Of a DNA stretch of 64,000 bases, positions 1-12,217 are shown one piece after another (positions within the stretch are counted from its first letter, which is position 1; every line of letters begins with the position of its first letter). Source of the stretch: Paucisalibacillus globulus DSM 18846 (GTDB lineage Bacteria > Bacillota > Bacilli > Bacillales > Amphibacillaceae); assembly GCF_000482485.1 (NCBI RefSeq), contig NZ_AXVK01000027.1, positions 62,001 through 126,000 of the forward strand, in the 5' to 3' direction. The notes below the pieces were generated by a model that saw only the letters and a list, made by a program, of their open reading frames with translations, had not been told where the DNA came from and ran no database searches. Position numbers and translations under genes: made by a program.

Positions 1-85
1 AATAATCTGTAGCCGATGATGCTGATGCTAATGTAGGTATAGAAAACAGAACAAAAGCTATAATCACAAAAAAGAGCTTTTTCAT
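1..85 (-). CDS. Secreted protein, N-terminal signal peptide only (partial)
   Basis: The first 28 codons of a minus-strand gene that runs off the left edge. They begin MKKLFFVIIAFVLF and continue through a hydrophobic core to a probable signal peptidase site after ALASAS-like residues around position 23. A strong ribosome binding site (AAGGGGGG) lies about seven bases before the ATG. It is clearly a signal peptide, but the mature protein is outside the window, so no function can be given. Confidence 0.7.
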   Translation of the reverse strand, partial: MKKLFFVIIAFVLFSIPTLASASSATDY

Positions 86-454
86 TGTTATCCCCCCTTC
101 CATTATATCTTTCAAGTTCTTCTAGTTCGTCTTAACTACTAAACTATCATTACGAACTATAAATTAATATAATCTTTTAGTATGAACTGTTCGACATAAA
201 ACATGCCTTAAATAAGTTAAAATATACAGGACCTAAGTAACTATATCAACAACCAGATACATGCTCTGATTGCTAAATATCCATCCTAAAGTGTATTTTT
301 ACGACTATAATATAGTTATGAAAAACTAAATATTTAATTATTCATTTGTAAAATTTAATTACTACTTAGAGGAATATCGTATATAAAATCAAAATACTAT
401 TACGATATGTTCTGCTAGTGTGTAGAAAAAATTTAAGAAGTGTTGATACAAAAA
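86..454. other. AT-rich intergenic region, nothing recognised
   Basis: About 370 bases between the truncated secreted-protein gene and the suf terminator. It must hold the promoter of the secreted-protein gene. I see no convincing small ORF with a ribosome binding site, no repeat and no riboswitch. Confidence 0.5.
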
Positions 455-487
455 TAAAAACCCCGGTTGTATGCCGGGATTTTTATT
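455..487 (-). terminator. Rho-independent terminator of the suf operon
   Basis: On the minus strand a GC-rich hairpin (arms TCCCGGC and ACCGGGG, partly imperfect) follows the sufB stop codon by a few bases and is followed by a T-rich tract. It ends the sufCDSUB transcript. Confidence 0.85.
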
Positions 488-494
488 GAAGGAT

Positions 495-1892
495 TTAACC
501 GATAGAGCCTTCCATTTCGAACTTGATTAGTCTATTCATTTCAACAGCATATTCCATTGGAAGTTCTTTTGTAAATGGTTCAATAAAGCCCATTACAATC
601 ATTTCAGTAGCTTCTTCTTCCGATAAACCTCTACTCATAAGATAGAATAGTTGTTCCTCTGATACATTAGAAACTTTTGCTTCATGCTCTAATGAGATAT
701 TATCATTTAAAATCTCATTATATGGAATTGTATCCGATTTTGATTCGTTATCTAGGATTAACGTATCACATTCAATGTTAGCACGTGCTCCATCAGCCTT
801 CCGTCCAAAATGAACCATTCCACGATACGTAACGTTACCACCCTGTTTAGAGAATGACTTCGAAACAATTGTCGAAGAAGTATTAGGTGCTAAGTGATGC
901 ATTTTTGCACCAGCATCCTGAACTTGACCTTTACCTGCAATAGCGATAGAAATCGTGTTACCACGAGCACCCTCACCACGAAGAATGATAGCTGGGTATT
1001 TCATCGTTAATTTAGATCCGATGTTACCATCGATCCATTCCATTGTTCCGTTAGCATCAACTACTGCACGTTTTGTTACAAGGTTATATACGTTGTTAGC
1101 CCAGTTTTGAATAGTTGTATAACGGCAGTATCCATCTTTCTTAACAATGATTTCAACAACCGCACTGTGAAGTGAATTTGTTGTATAAACTGGAGCTGTA
1201 CATCCTTCTACATAGTGTACAGATGCACCTTCATCAACAATGATTAACGTTCTTTCAAACTGACCCATATTCTCAGAGTTAATACGGAAGTATGCTTGAA
1301 GAGGTGTACTTGTTTGAACACCTTTTGGAACATAGATAAATGATCCACCAGACCAAACCGCTGAGTTTAATGCTGAGAATTTATTATCAGAATACGGAAT
1401 AACAGTTCCGAAATACTCTTTAAATAATTCTTCATTTTCTTTAAGAGCCGTATCTGTATCTTTGAAGACAATACCCATTTCTTCTAAATCTTCTTTTAAG
1501 CTGTGATATACTACTTCAGATTCATACTGAGCTGAAACTCCAGCAAGATACTTTTGTTCTGCCTCAGGAATACCTAATTTATCAAATGTTTGCTTGATTT
1601 CTTCAGGAACTTCATCCCATGTTTTACCTTGTTTTTCGGAAGGCTTAACATAGTAAACAATTTCATCAAAATCTAAGCCAGATAAATCTCCACCCCACTG
1701 TGGCATTGGACGTGAGTAGAAATGTTCCAATGCTTTTAGGCGGTAATCTAGCATCCACTGTGGTTCTTCTTTCATACTAGAAATTTCTTCAACGATTCTT
1801 CGTGTTAAACCACGCTCTGTACGGAAAATAGAAACGTCTTTATCACGAAAACCATATTTATATTCTTCTATTTCAGGCGCTTTCTTTGCCAA
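495..1892 (-). CDS. sufB: Fe-S cluster scaffold protein SufB
   Basis: SufB is the scaffold of the cytosolic SUF machinery. With SufC and SufD it forms the SufBC2D complex on which Fe-S clusters are built before transfer to apoproteins. The 465-aa length and the motif [11 protein letters not shown], with the conserved Cys near residue 375 thought to receive persulfide sulfur, are typical. It starts at TTG, with AAAGGAGGG placed about seven bases upstream. It is the last gene of sufC-sufD-sufS-sufU-sufB, the order found in Bacillus subtilis (yurYXWVU), and a terminator follows directly. Identity is secure. Confidence 0.97.
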   Translation of the reverse strand: MAKKAPEIEEYKYGFRDKDVSIFRTERGLTRRIVEEISSMKEEPQWMLDYRLKALEHFYSRPMPQWGGDLSGLDFDEIVYYVKPSEKQGKTWDEVPEEIKQTFDKLGIPEAEQKYLAGVSAQYESEVVYHSLKEDLEEMGIVFKDTDTALKENEELFKEYFGTVIPYSDNKFSALNSAVWSGGSFIYVPKGVQTSTPLQAYFRINSENMGQFERTLIIVDEGASVHYVEGCTAPVYTTNSLHSAVVEIIVKKDGYCRYTTIQNWANNVYNLVTKRAVVDANGTMEWIDGNIGSKLTMKYPAIILRGEGARGNTISIAIAGKGQVQDAGAKMHHLAPNTSSTIVSKSFSKQGGNVTYRGMVHFGRKADGARANIECDTLILDNESKSDTIPYNEILNDNISLEHEAKVSNVSEEQLFYLMSRGLSEEEATEMIVMGFIEPFTKELPMEYAVEMNRLIKFEMEGSIG

Positions 1893-1916
1893 AATAAACC
1901 CTCCTTTAAATATTTC

Positions 1917-4865
<2,949 letters not shown>

Positions 4866-4882
4866 ATTACCCCTCCTAACTA

Positions 4883-5668
4883 TTAAGCGTTTTGTCCTAC
4901 TGTTTCGTCTTCGATACCTAACTCTTCTTTAATCCAGTCATATCCTTCTGCTTCAAGGCGTTGAGCTAATTCAGGACCACCAGATTTCACAACACGACCT
5001 TGCATCATTACGTGTACAAAGTCTGGAGTAATATAATTTAATAGGCGTTGGTAGTGTGTAATAATTAAGCAACCGAAATCTTCGCCGCGCATTTTATTAA
5101 TACCTTTTGATACAACTTTTAATGCGTCAATATCTAAACCAGAATCGATTTCATCTAGAATTGCAATATCTGGCTTAATTTGCATTAATTGAAGGATTTC
5201 GTTACGTTTCTTTTCTCCACCAGAGAAACCTTCATTAAGATATCTTGTTGCCATGCTTTGATCTATTTCTAAAAAGTCTAAGTCTTTATCTAGATCTTTA
5301 ATAAACTTCATAAGTTGAATTTCGTCGCCTTCTTCACGACGAGCATTGATTGCAGAACGTAAGAAGTCAGAAGTTGTTACACCACTTACTTCACTTGGAT
5401 ATTGCATAGCAAGGAATAGTCCAGCACGTGCACGCTCATCCACTTCCATCTCTAGCACATCTTCCCCATCTAATGTAATGCTTCCTTCTGTAATTTCATA
5501 TTTAGGATGACCCATGATAGCAGATGCCAAAGTAGATTTACCAGTACCGTTTGGTCCCATGATTGCGTGGAATTCTCCACCCTTAACCGTTAAATTAACA
5601 CCTTTTAATATCTCTTTATCTTCAATTGACACATGAAGATTTTTAATTTCTAATACAGATCCTGCCAT
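4883..5668 (-). CDS. sufC: SUF ATPase SufC
   Basis: ABC-type ATPase of the SufBC2D scaffold. It is soluble and powers cluster assembly rather than transport. The 261-aa protein has Walker A GPNGTGKS at 38-45, the signature FSGGEKKR at 148-155 and Walker B IAILDEIDSGLD at 168-179, the last being the SUF-specific version. It is the first gene of the operon; the promoter must lie in the AT-rich 150 bases upstream. I found no convincing Fur or IscR-type box there. Confidence 0.97.
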   Translation of the reverse strand: MAGSVLEIKNLHVSIEDKEILKGVNLTVKGGEFHAIMGPNGTGKSTLASAIMGHPKYEITEGSITLDGEDVLEMEVDERARAGLFLAMQYPSEVSGVTTSDFLRSAINARREEGDEIQLMKFIKDLDKDLDFLEIDQSMATRYLNEGFSGGEKKRNEILQLMQIKPDIAILDEIDSGLDIDALKVVSKGINKMRGEDFGCLIITHYQRLLNYITPDFVHVMMQGRVVKSGGPELAQRLEAEGYDWIKEELGIEDETVGQNA

Positions 5669-5846
5669 ATTGATACCTCCATATATTGTTAAGTTATTTG
5701 GATATGTAGAATATTTATATCCATTCTCAATTTATTCTCATTACAATCTTATAGCATTTCGAATTGATTATCAACTTATTTGGGTTGTAAACGAAAGTCT
5801 ATATTATATAGGAAAAAACAGGGTTTTTTTATATTTTTCTGCAAAA

Positions 5847-5881
5847 AAAATGACTGAGGACCCAATACGGTTATCCTCAGT
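5847..5881 (-). terminator. Terminator of the small gene at 5892-6062
   Basis: Minus-strand hairpin with perfect 8-bp arms ACTGAGGA and TCCTCAGT, followed by an uninterrupted T run. It begins about ten bases after the stop codon of the 56-codon ORF and separates that gene from sufC. Confidence 0.8.
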
Positions 5882-5891
5882 TCTAAATGTA

Positions 5892-6062
5892 TCATCTATG
5901 AATATTACTATCAATTTCAGCTACAATATGTTTACATTTATTGTAATCTTCTTGTCTTCTCCTTTCAACCTTCATTCGGTTTTCCAGATTGCGACAGTAT
6001 TCAGCATACCCCATATGGTGTGATGTTTGCATGGCTTTTTCCATTTCAGGGGTGTAGTTCAT
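5892..6062 (-). CDS. Small basic/charged protein, 56 aa, unknown function
   Basis: A short ORF starting MNYTPEMEKAMQTSHHMGYA and ending in a highly charged, probably helical tail (RMKVERRRQEDYNKCK). It has two Cys, no signal peptide and no membrane segment. A perfect terminator sits directly after its stop. The ribosome binding site AAAGGA lies unusually far from the ATG: an 18-base hairpin (TTCACTATTAGTAGTGAA) lies between, and folding it would restore a spacing of about nine bases. I do not recognise the family. The own terminator and clean ORF make it a probable real gene standing between the suf and met operons. Confidence 0.65.
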   Translation of the reverse strand: MNYTPEMEKAMQTSHHMGYAEYCRNLENRMKVERRRQEDYNKCKHIVAEIDSNIHR

Positions 6063-6378
6063 TCTTATTTCACTACTAATAGTGAATCATCCTTTCGTTT
6101 TATATACAATTACAATGTTAGCACGGAGTTGTAGTGGACACCAAGTTCGATTTAAATGCTTATATTGTTATCTATTCACATATTATCCAGTGTCATTTAT
6201 ATAATCATTCATTACATAAAGATTTATAGATTTACTAAGTAATACTATGGTTTGCTCAAAATAGAAGAAAATCATCTATTATTAATGGTTTTGATTAACT
6301 TTAATCCACAAGACCAAATAAAACTGAAACTGAACATCGGCCCTACTCTACAAAAATTGTGACGCTGACACCAAAACT

Positions 6379-6417
6379 AAAAAACAGCAAATCCTACGTG
6401 GATTTGCTGTTTTTTTC
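6379..6417 (-). terminator. Terminator of the metNIQ operon
   Basis: Perfect hairpin with arms ACAGCAAATCC and GGATTTGCTGT, flanked by A and T runs, just after the metQ stop codon. The symmetric A/T flanks mean it could work in both directions. Confidence 0.88.
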
Positions 6418-6430
6418 AATTATATTCGAT

Positions 6431-7249
6431 TTACTTATTTCCACCAACCGGTACTACTGCTCCACCATAATTTTCAACGATAAAGTTTTGGATTTCTTCC
6501 GATTGAAGAACTTCTACAACTTTCTTTAAATCTTCATTATTTTCATCTTCCGCTCTTGCAGCAACAATATTTACATAGTCAGATTCTTCACCCTCAATAA
6601 ATAATGCATCTTCAAGCGGAGATAAATCACCTTCTATTGCATAGTTTGTATTGATTGCTACTAGTGTATCTTCTTCAGAGTTGTATGCTTCAATTAGGAA
6701 TTCCGGATTCACTTCGCCAAATAAGAATTGAAGGTTTAATGGATTTTCAATCACATCTTCTTGTGTCACATTTTGCGGATCAATATCCTCTGCAATTTCA
6801 ATTAATCCTTCCGCTTCAAACATTTGTAAAATACGAAGATGATCTGGTACGTTTCGACTAATAATTACTTCTGTACCTTCTGGGATATCCTCAATACTAG
6901 AGATACCATTTGAATAGATACCCATAGGCTCAATATGAATTCCGCCTATATTAACAATATCATATGCTTTATCTGGATCAGTTGTTTCATCTTCAAAGAA
7001 TGGAATGTGTTGGAAATAGTTAGCATCGATTGTACCTTCACTTAAGTCAAGGTTTGGTAAACTATACTCAGAATACTCTTCAATCTCAATCGTAATCCCT
7101 TCCTCTTCAAGAATAGGCTTAGCTTTTTCTAAGACTTCAGCGTGTGGTGTACTTGTAGCACCAATTTTAATAACATCCTCATCACCATTCCCACAAGCTG
7201 CTAATAAACTAACAAGTAAAATAGATAATACAAATAATAATTTCTTCAT
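6431..7249 (-). CDS. metQ: Methionine-binding lipoprotein MetQ
   Basis: Extracellular substrate-binding lipoprotein of the MetNIQ methionine importer (NlpA/MetQ family). The 272-aa protein has an N-terminal signal with lipobox LLAAC, so Cys19 is the lipidated residue, followed by a conserved IKIGATSTPHAEVL. It is the third gene after metN and metI in one transcript controlled by the SAM riboswitch upstream. The ligand could be D- or L-methionine or its sulfoxide; the sequence does not decide this. Confidence 0.93.
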   Translation of the reverse strand: MKKLLFVLSILLVSLLAACGNGDEDVIKIGATSTPHAEVLEKAKPILEEEGITIEIEEYSEYSLPNLDLSEGTIDANYFQHIPFFEDETTDPDKAYDIVNIGGIHIEPMGIYSNGISSIEDIPEGTEVIISRNVPDHLRILQMFEAEGLIEIAEDIDPQNVTQEDVIENPLNLQFLFGEVNPEFLIEAYNSEEDTLVAINTNYAIEGDLSPLEDALFIEGEESDYVNIVAARAEDENNEDLKKVVEVLQSEEIQNFIVENYGGAVVPVGGNK

Positions 7250-7279
7250 TTTAGTATTCTCTCCCTTAAAGTATATTTT

Positions 7280-7948
7280 TTATCTTTTATCCAACTTATT
7301 AGTAATGAAGTCGCCAATAAATTGGAAAATGAAAACAATAATTACAATTAATACAGTACAAACAAACACAACATCAAAGTCTCTTCGCACAAAACCATGA
7401 AAGTAGGCGAAGTCTCCAAGTCCACCTGCACCAATAACGCCAGCAACTGCCGTTGATCCTATTAGAGCGATTGCTGTAACTGTTGCTCCTGATACAAGAG
7501 CTGGCATTGATTCAGGTAATAATACTTTGAAGATTATTGTTTTTGTTTTCGCTCCCATTGATTGCGCAGCCTCTATTACACCTTTATCTACTTCACGTAA
7601 TCCAATTTCTACTAACCTTGCATAAAACGGTGCGGCACCTATAATTAATGCTGGGAGTGCAGCATTCGAACCTCTAAACGTCCCCATTAAGAAAGTTGTA
7701 AAAGGAATTAATAAAAGAATTAATATGATAAAGGGAATTGCTCTAAAAATGTTAACTATGGCAGCTACAATTATGTTTAATCCTTTATTTTCCCAAAGGC
7801 TACCATTTGAAGTTAAATAAAGTAATAGTCCAAGTAATACTCCAAAAATGACAGTTCCTACCATTGCAAGTAACGTCATGTAAAACGTTTCACCTGTTGC
7901 AACTAAAAGGTCTTTCATAACAACATTGGGGAATAATTCTTTAAGCAT
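7280..7948 (-). CDS. metI: Methionine ABC transporter permease MetI
   Basis: A 222-aa integral membrane permease with five predicted membrane spans, forming the channel dimer of the methionine importer. The cytoplasmic EAA-type loop is seen as EAAQSMGAKTKTIIFKVLLPES. It overlaps the end of metN by eight bases and precedes metQ by about 30, consistent with one operon. It is called metP in Bacillus subtilis. Confidence 0.95.
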   Translation of the reverse strand: MLKELFPNVVMKDLLVATGETFYMTLLAMVGTVIFGVLLGLLLYLTSNGSLWENKGLNIIVAAIVNIFRAIPFIILILLLIPFTTFLMGTFRGSNAALPALIIGAAPFYARLVEIGLREVDKGVIEAAQSMGAKTKTIIFKVLLPESMPALVSGATVTAIALIGSTAVAGVIGAGGLGDFAYFHGFVRRDFDVVFVCTVLIVIIVFIFQFIGDFITNKLDKR

Positions 7949-8963
7949 TAACTAAAACCTCCACTTCTACTGAGGTTTCTTCTTTTATAAATTGAATCGT
8001 TTGATTTACCTCATTTTTTTCTCCAATAATTTGAACAACCAGTGTTCCATAAGCACCAAGTTTAGTTTGAGTAATTTTCCCCGAAAGAATATTAACTTCA
8101 ACCGTAAATTCTCTGGATATTTTACTTATTAATGCCTGGTTTGCAGTTTCTCCTACAAAATGTAACCGGACAAGCTCTCCACTTGTATATTCTTCTAAAA
8201 GTTGGTCTAAGTCGCCGTCTTGATTTTCCATTACTTGCTCGACGAATTTCTTTGTAACAGGCTGTTTTGGTTTTAAGAAAACATCTAAAACATCACCCTG
8301 CTCAACAACTTTCCCATTCTCCATAACAGCAACTCTATTACAAATTTTGCGGATAACATGCATTTCATGTGTAATGAGTATTATAGTTAGACCTAGTCTT
8401 TCGTTGATATCAACAAGTAAGTCTAGTATGGAATTTGTAGTTTCAGGGTCTAAGGCAGATGTTGCTTCATCACAAAGTAACACTTTTGGATTGTTGGCTA
8501 AAGCTCTTGCTATTCCAACCCTCTGCTTTTGACCTCCACTTAACTGTGATGGGTAAGCATTTTCTCGACCCGAAAGTCCAACAAGCTCAATTAATTCATT
8601 TACTCTTTGTACTCGCTCTTTTGCAGGTACTCCCGCAATTTCAAGTGGAAAAGCTATATTTTCACTAACTGTTCTCGACCAAAGCAAATTAAAATGTTGA
8701 AAAATCATACCAATATTTTGTCTTGCCATTCGGAGCTTATTCTTATCTAATGTTGTTATTTCTTTTTCACCAATAGTTATTTTGCCAGAAGTAGGTTCTT
8801 CTAATCGATTTAACAGTCTAATTAATGTACTTTTTCCGGCGCCACTATAACCTATTACACCAAATATCTCACCATCTTGAATGGTTAAATTTAAATTATC
8901 AACTGCGGTTATCTTTTTTTGATTCAAATGAAATATCTTTGACAATCCCTCAATAGATATCAC
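7941..8963 (-). CDS. metN: Methionine ABC transporter ATPase MetN
   Basis: The ATP-binding subunit of the methionine importer, 340 aa. Walker A is GYSGAGKST at 38-46, the signature LSGGQKQR at 141-148, and Walker B VLLCDEATSALD near 161-172. The last ~80 residues form the NIL (ferredoxin-like) domain that senses methionine and inhibits transport when the cell is replete. It starts at GTG with a GGAGGG site. The 5' leader carries a SAM-I riboswitch, so the operon is expected to be on when SAM is low. Confidence 0.96.
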   Translation of the reverse strand: MISIEGLSKIFHLNQKKITAVDNLNLTIQDGEIFGVIGYSGAGKSTLIRLLNRLEEPTSGKITIGEKEITTLDKNKLRMARQNIGMIFQHFNLLWSRTVSENIAFPLEIAGVPAKERVQRVNELIELVGLSGRENAYPSQLSGGQKQRVGIARALANNPKVLLCDEATSALDPETTNSILDLLVDINERLGLTIILITHEMHVIRKICNRVAVMENGKVVEQGDVLDVFLKPKQPVTKKFVEQVMENQDGDLDQLLEEYTSGELVRLHFVGETANQALISKISREFTVEVNILSGKITQTKLGAYGTLVVQIIGEKNEVNQTIQFIKEETSVEVEVLVNA

Positions 8964-9175
8964 TTGAGCATCCCTCCTATTTCTATGATGTACAAATCGT
9001 AACCTTGCATTCGTTCATCCTTAAGTGAATCAACTACATGTACTGCAATATGAATTACTTCCAAGTCACATTGCGGAGCTTTATGAGAAGAATTACTTCC
9101 TCGAATTTTCGAGCACTCTTTGCAATTTTTTATTATGTTTTTTAAAAGTACTTATACTTTCTAGACTGTTAAACA

Positions 9176-9357
9176 AACAAAAAACGCCTTTCTGTAAGAG
9201 AACAGAAAGACGTAATAAATATATATTAGATCTTCACGTTCTCTCATCTTTCAAAGCAAATGCTTTGTAGGACTTAGCACCTTTTTCAAACACGAATGTC
9301 TGAAGGTTGCCGCAGTTTCATAGGGCCTTTCCCTCCACTGCTCTTGATAAGAGATTA
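9176..9357 (-). promoter_or_regulatory. SAM-I (S-box) riboswitch of metNIQ
   Basis: On the minus strand the leader contains P1 arms (CTCTTATC with GATGAGAG), the S-box core AGCAGTGGAGGGA, then GGCCCTATGAAAC and GCGGCAACC. It ends in a strong intrinsic terminator (stem GCCTTTCTGT with ACAGAAAGACG, then T run) at 9178-9213. All the hallmark elements of the SAM-I class are present in order, about 210 bases before metN. SAM binding is expected to favour the terminator. Confidence 0.95.
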
Positions 9358-9433
9358 ATCTTTTTTATTCAATTTTTAATAAACCTAACTATAGCACCAG
9401 AGTATAAATGTGTCAACATAAAATAAATGGTTT

Positions 9434-9751
9434 TTATTTTTTTTCTTTAAACAACTCCGGTTTGTATTCTAATAGATAACTATAAATATTAGGGATGGAA
9501 TGAAAAGTATAGACTTTTTCTTGAATTTGATTGTTCTTTTTAATCAATAAGCAAGGAACGCTTTCAACTTTGTTCTCCTGCATATATTCAGGAAACAACG
9601 ATGCATTCATTTCATAAAAAATATCAGCTTCATGTACAGTTTCTATCTTATCCAACATGGTTCTTGCTAGTTGGCAAGTACCACAGAACGGGGTATAAAT
9701 ATATAATAAATAGTCATTTTCTTCTTCTATTTCCTTGACGAATTCCTTCAA
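9434..9751 (-). CDS. yusE: Thioredoxin-like protein YusE
   Basis: A 105-aa thioredoxin-fold protein with the active-site motif PFCGTCQLAR (Cys23, Cys26) and the cis-proline segment VESVPCLL. It probably acts in cytosolic thiol-disulfide exchange. CGTC instead of CGPC suggests a redox potential unlike that of housekeeping thioredoxin. It starts at TTG after an AGGTG site and lies 19 bases after yusF, the order seen in Bacillus subtilis. Confidence 0.85.
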   Translation of the reverse strand: MKEFVKEIEEENDYLLYIYTPFCGTCQLARTMLDKIETVHEADIFYEMNASLFPEYMQENKVESVPCLLIKKNNQIQEKVYTFHSIPNIYSYLLEYKPELFKEKK

Positions 9752-9770
9752 AAAATCACCTACTTGTAAG

Positions 9771-10127
9771 CTATACTAGATAATGTGGATTGACTGCAAT
9801 ATGCTTACCGAGTAGAAGCATAGCCAATATACGTTCCGGGGTAGCAGCAACTTCACGGTATTCACTACTTATATAAATATGATCTGCATGTGGTAATTCT
9901 AATGAGAGTTGTTTTCTAAGTTTCAGCCCTGATTTATCTTCATCGACAAAAATATAGACATCTCTTTCATCCAATTGATAGGTTTCTAGCATTTCATCAA
10001 AATGCTCTATATCAAAGGTTCCATTCGTACAAATAATTGTAACTTGATCATCGATAACTTTCTCAAGCTGCTTTTTATCAGTTAGCCCTTCAACAATAAT
10101 AACACGTTCAGATTGATGTGAAACCAT
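9771..10127 (-). CDS. yusF: TOPRIM-domain protein YusF
   Basis: A 118-aa stand-alone TOPRIM protein. The N-terminal IIVEGLTDKKQLEKV carries the conserved Glu and the middle IFVDEDKSGLKLRKQL the DxD motif, the Mg2+ site shared with primases, topoisomerases and RNase M5. It resembles small RNase M5-like proteins, but its substrate is unknown. The start follows AGGGGGG. It is co-oriented with yusE and gcvH, and a terminator between gcvH and this gene suggests separate transcription from gcvH. Confidence 0.85.
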   Translation of the reverse strand: MVSHQSERVIIVEGLTDKKQLEKVIDDQVTIICTNGTFDIEHFDEMLETYQLDERDVYIFVDEDKSGLKLRKQLSLELPHADHIYISSEYREVAATPERILAMLLLGKHIAVNPHYLV

Positions 10128-10265
10128 GTTAGATCCCCCTCATATAAGAAAAGTATAAAGGCGTCCACTCAGTAATGTACAAACTAATTAATCTGATGTT
10201 GACTACTCGTACAGAGGTGAAGGAAGTCCACTTGTCGTTGACGCCCAATGCTAGACACGGAAATT

Positions 10266-10309
10266 AAAACTGACTCTTTTCCTTAGGATAGGGAAAAAAG
10301 TCAGTTTTA
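10266..10309 (-). terminator. Terminator downstream of gcvH
   Basis: Hairpin with 10-bp outer arms AAAACTGACT and AGTCAGTTTT and an inner TTTTCC/GGGAAA stem, beginning 15 bases after the gcvH stop. Poly-A and poly-T flanks fit termination on either strand. Confidence 0.85.
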
Positions 10310-10323
10310 TAAACAAAATATAA

Positions 10324-10707
10324 TTAGTCTTGCTCAATTATTTCTTTATAAGCTTCTGGTGTTAATAAACTATCAAGTTCAGACTCATCACTTAGTTCAA
10401 CAACAATCATCCATGCATTTTCATATGGAGATTCGTTAACAAGCTCAGGACTGTCCTCAAGCTCCCCATTAACTTCGACAACTTTCCCGCTAACTGGTGC
10501 ATATAATTCGGATACCGTTTTAACAGATTCTACACTACCAAAAGGTCCATCGATAGTAATATCATCTCCAACCTCAGGAAGCTCAACAAACACAATATCT
10601 CCTAATTCATCTTGTGCAAAATCTGTTATACCGATACGAACAGTATTTCCTTCCTTTTTTACCCATTCGTGTTCTTTTGAATATAATAGTTCATTTGGTA
10701 AGCTCAT
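10324..10707 (-). CDS. gcvH: Glycine cleavage system H protein
   Basis: A 127-aa lipoyl carrier that shuttles the aminomethyl group between the P, T and L proteins of glycine cleavage. In Bacilli it is also the platform from which lipoate is relayed to other enzymes. The lipoylated residue is Lys63 in [13 protein letters not shown]. None of the other gcv genes is nearby, as in Bacillus subtilis, where gcvH stands alone in this same neighbourhood. Confidence 0.97.
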   Translation of the reverse strand: MSLPNELLYSKEHEWVKKEGNTVRIGITDFAQDELGDIVFVELPEVGDDITIDGPFGSVESVKTVSELYAPVSGKVVEVNGELEDSPELVNESPYENAWMIVVELSDESELDSLLTPEAYKEIIEQD

Positions 10708-10785
10708 TTGTATCCCTCCGAAAAATTGATTATACCCTCACTATACTAGCTTGCTTGCTTTTTCGCTAGTTTTAGAACTTTTTAT

Positions 10786-11142
10786 TTAAGCCCATTCCTT
10801 TTGAAACTCTTCTTCTTTAAAACCTACTGTTACATGTTCACCATCCGTAACAATTGGTCGTTTAATCAACATGCCGTCTGAGGCTAATATTTCTGCCATT
10901 TGTTCCACTTGAGCATCTTGAATTTTTTCTTTTATATTTAATTCACGATACTTTTTCCCACTAGTATTAAAGAATTTCTTTGCAGGAAGTCCACTCTTTT
11001 CAATAAGATTAAGTATTTCTTCTTTAGAAGGTGTTTCTTCCACAATATGTATGCTGTTATACTCGACGTTATGCTCATCGAACCATTTCTTCGCATTTTT
11101 GCATGTTCCACAGTTAGGATACCAGTAAAATGTTAGCGCCAA
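10786..11142 (-). CDS. yusI: ArsC/Spx-family protein YusI
   Basis: A 118-aa thioredoxin-fold protein of the ArsC/Spx superfamily, with CGTC at residues 11-14 and the RPIVTDGEHVTVGF tail typical of the YusI/YffB branch. It lacks clear features of the transcription regulator Spx, such as its RNA-polymerase-binding context, so it is more likely a thiol oxidoreductase of unknown substrate. The start is TTG after AAAGGAGGGG. It stands just upstream of gcvH, as in Bacillus subtilis. Confidence 0.85.
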   Translation of the reverse strand: MALTFYWYPNCGTCKNAKKWFDEHNVEYNSIHIVEETPSKEEILNLIEKSGLPAKKFFNTSGKKYRELNIKEKIQDAQVEQMAEILASDGMLIKRPIVTDGEHVTVGFKEEEFQKEWA

Positions 11143-11367
11143 TGTAACCCCTCCTTTTCCATATTATTTTACCATGTATATAGGAGAATTATAAGTGGGA
11201 TAGGAGATAATGTCGATTATTAGTCGTTTTGTACGTAATCTCTAGTGAGCGTTAGTAAAGCTTACCTTTAGAAATTCTAATCTCCAAAGGGCATTATTCG
11301 TAAAAGTTTGCTCAAAATTATAATAGCCCTTTATACTATTCTTATAGAGAATGATAGAGGAGAAACT

Positions 11368-11919
11368 ATGCGATATATTAATGAAATACCAATCCTTTTA
11401 ATCTTCACGACATTAATTTGTTATATACCAGTCAGGCTTATTTATAGGAAACATAAAAAATTAACTTCTAAGTTCTATAAGGAAATTATACTCGTATTCT
11501 TAATTGCATACATTGAGAGTTTACTATACCTAACCCTTTTCCCTTCTTCATCTGGACCACAAAATGAAGTGAGAATTAACCTTATTCCTTTTGAAACAAT
11601 TAACTTATACTTAAACTATCATAATAATATTTCACTGCAATTTATTAATTTAGTAGGTAATGTTGTTGTTTTTATTCCCATTGGTATCTTTGCATCACTT
11701 TTGTTAAAAAAGATATCTTTCTTTAGTGTGCTGTTTATAGGATTTGCTAGCACATTATTTATTGAGACGATGCAACTAATCTTATCCATTAATGGAATCA
11801 TCTCAAGGAGCTTTGATGTAGATGATTTAATCTTAAACACGATTGGTGTATTAATTGGGTACATAATCTGGACTATTACTTTCAAACTATATCAATATTT
11901 TAATAATAGCAGGAACTGA
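11368..11919 (+). CDS. VanZ-like membrane protein
   Basis: A 183-aa membrane protein with about five hydrophobic segments. Conserved VanZ-family features include LYLTLFPSS, NLIPFETI, GNVVVFIPIG and FDVDDLILNTIGVLIGY. VanZ homologues are linked to resistance to teicoplanin or lipoglycopeptides and to envelope homeostasis, but most chromosomal copies have no tested role. I place the start at the ATG at 11368, preceded by AGAGGAG with seven-base spacing; the upstream extension has no ribosome binding site. It is monocistronic. Confidence 0.85.
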   Translation: MRYINEIPILLIFTTLICYIPVRLIYRKHKKLTSKFYKEIILVFLIAYIESLLYLTLFPSSSGPQNEVRINLIPFETINLYLNYHNNISLQFINLVGNVVVFIPIGIFASLLLKKISFFSVLFIGFASTLFIETMQLILSINGIISRSFDVDDLILNTIGVLIGYIIWTITFKLYQYFNNSRN

Positions 11920-12175
11920 TGAGTAACCTAAAAAGATGATCAACCCGGACAATCATATTGAGTTAGATTCACTGAACCATCTTGTATTTACCTGGGGATT
12001 ATCTAAGGAAGTCCCAGCATTTAAATCACCCTTTCAATTTATATTGTCAAACTGTTAGTAGTCGGAAACTTAGGATAATTTATAAGCTTGACATATGCGG
12101 GTTTTATTTTCAGCACAATCTAAAAAGCATAGGATATGATAATAAAGCACTGGATTAATCACTCAACTATAAATA

Positions 12176-12214
12176 GAAAAGAAGCCTGGATTAGCTTCCA
12201 GGCTTCTTTTCTAT
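12176..12214 (-). terminator. Terminator of the fadNAE operon
   Basis: Perfect hairpin with arms GAAGCCTGGA and TCCAGGCTTC, flanked by A and T runs, ending three bases before the fadE stop codon. Confidence 0.9.
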
Positions 12215-12217
12215 TAC

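Noticed and set aside
5670-6023. 117-codon plus-strand frame between suf and met operons
   Set aside because: It starts within the suf leader, crosses a terminator and the better-supported 56-codon minus-strand gene, and has no ribosome binding site.
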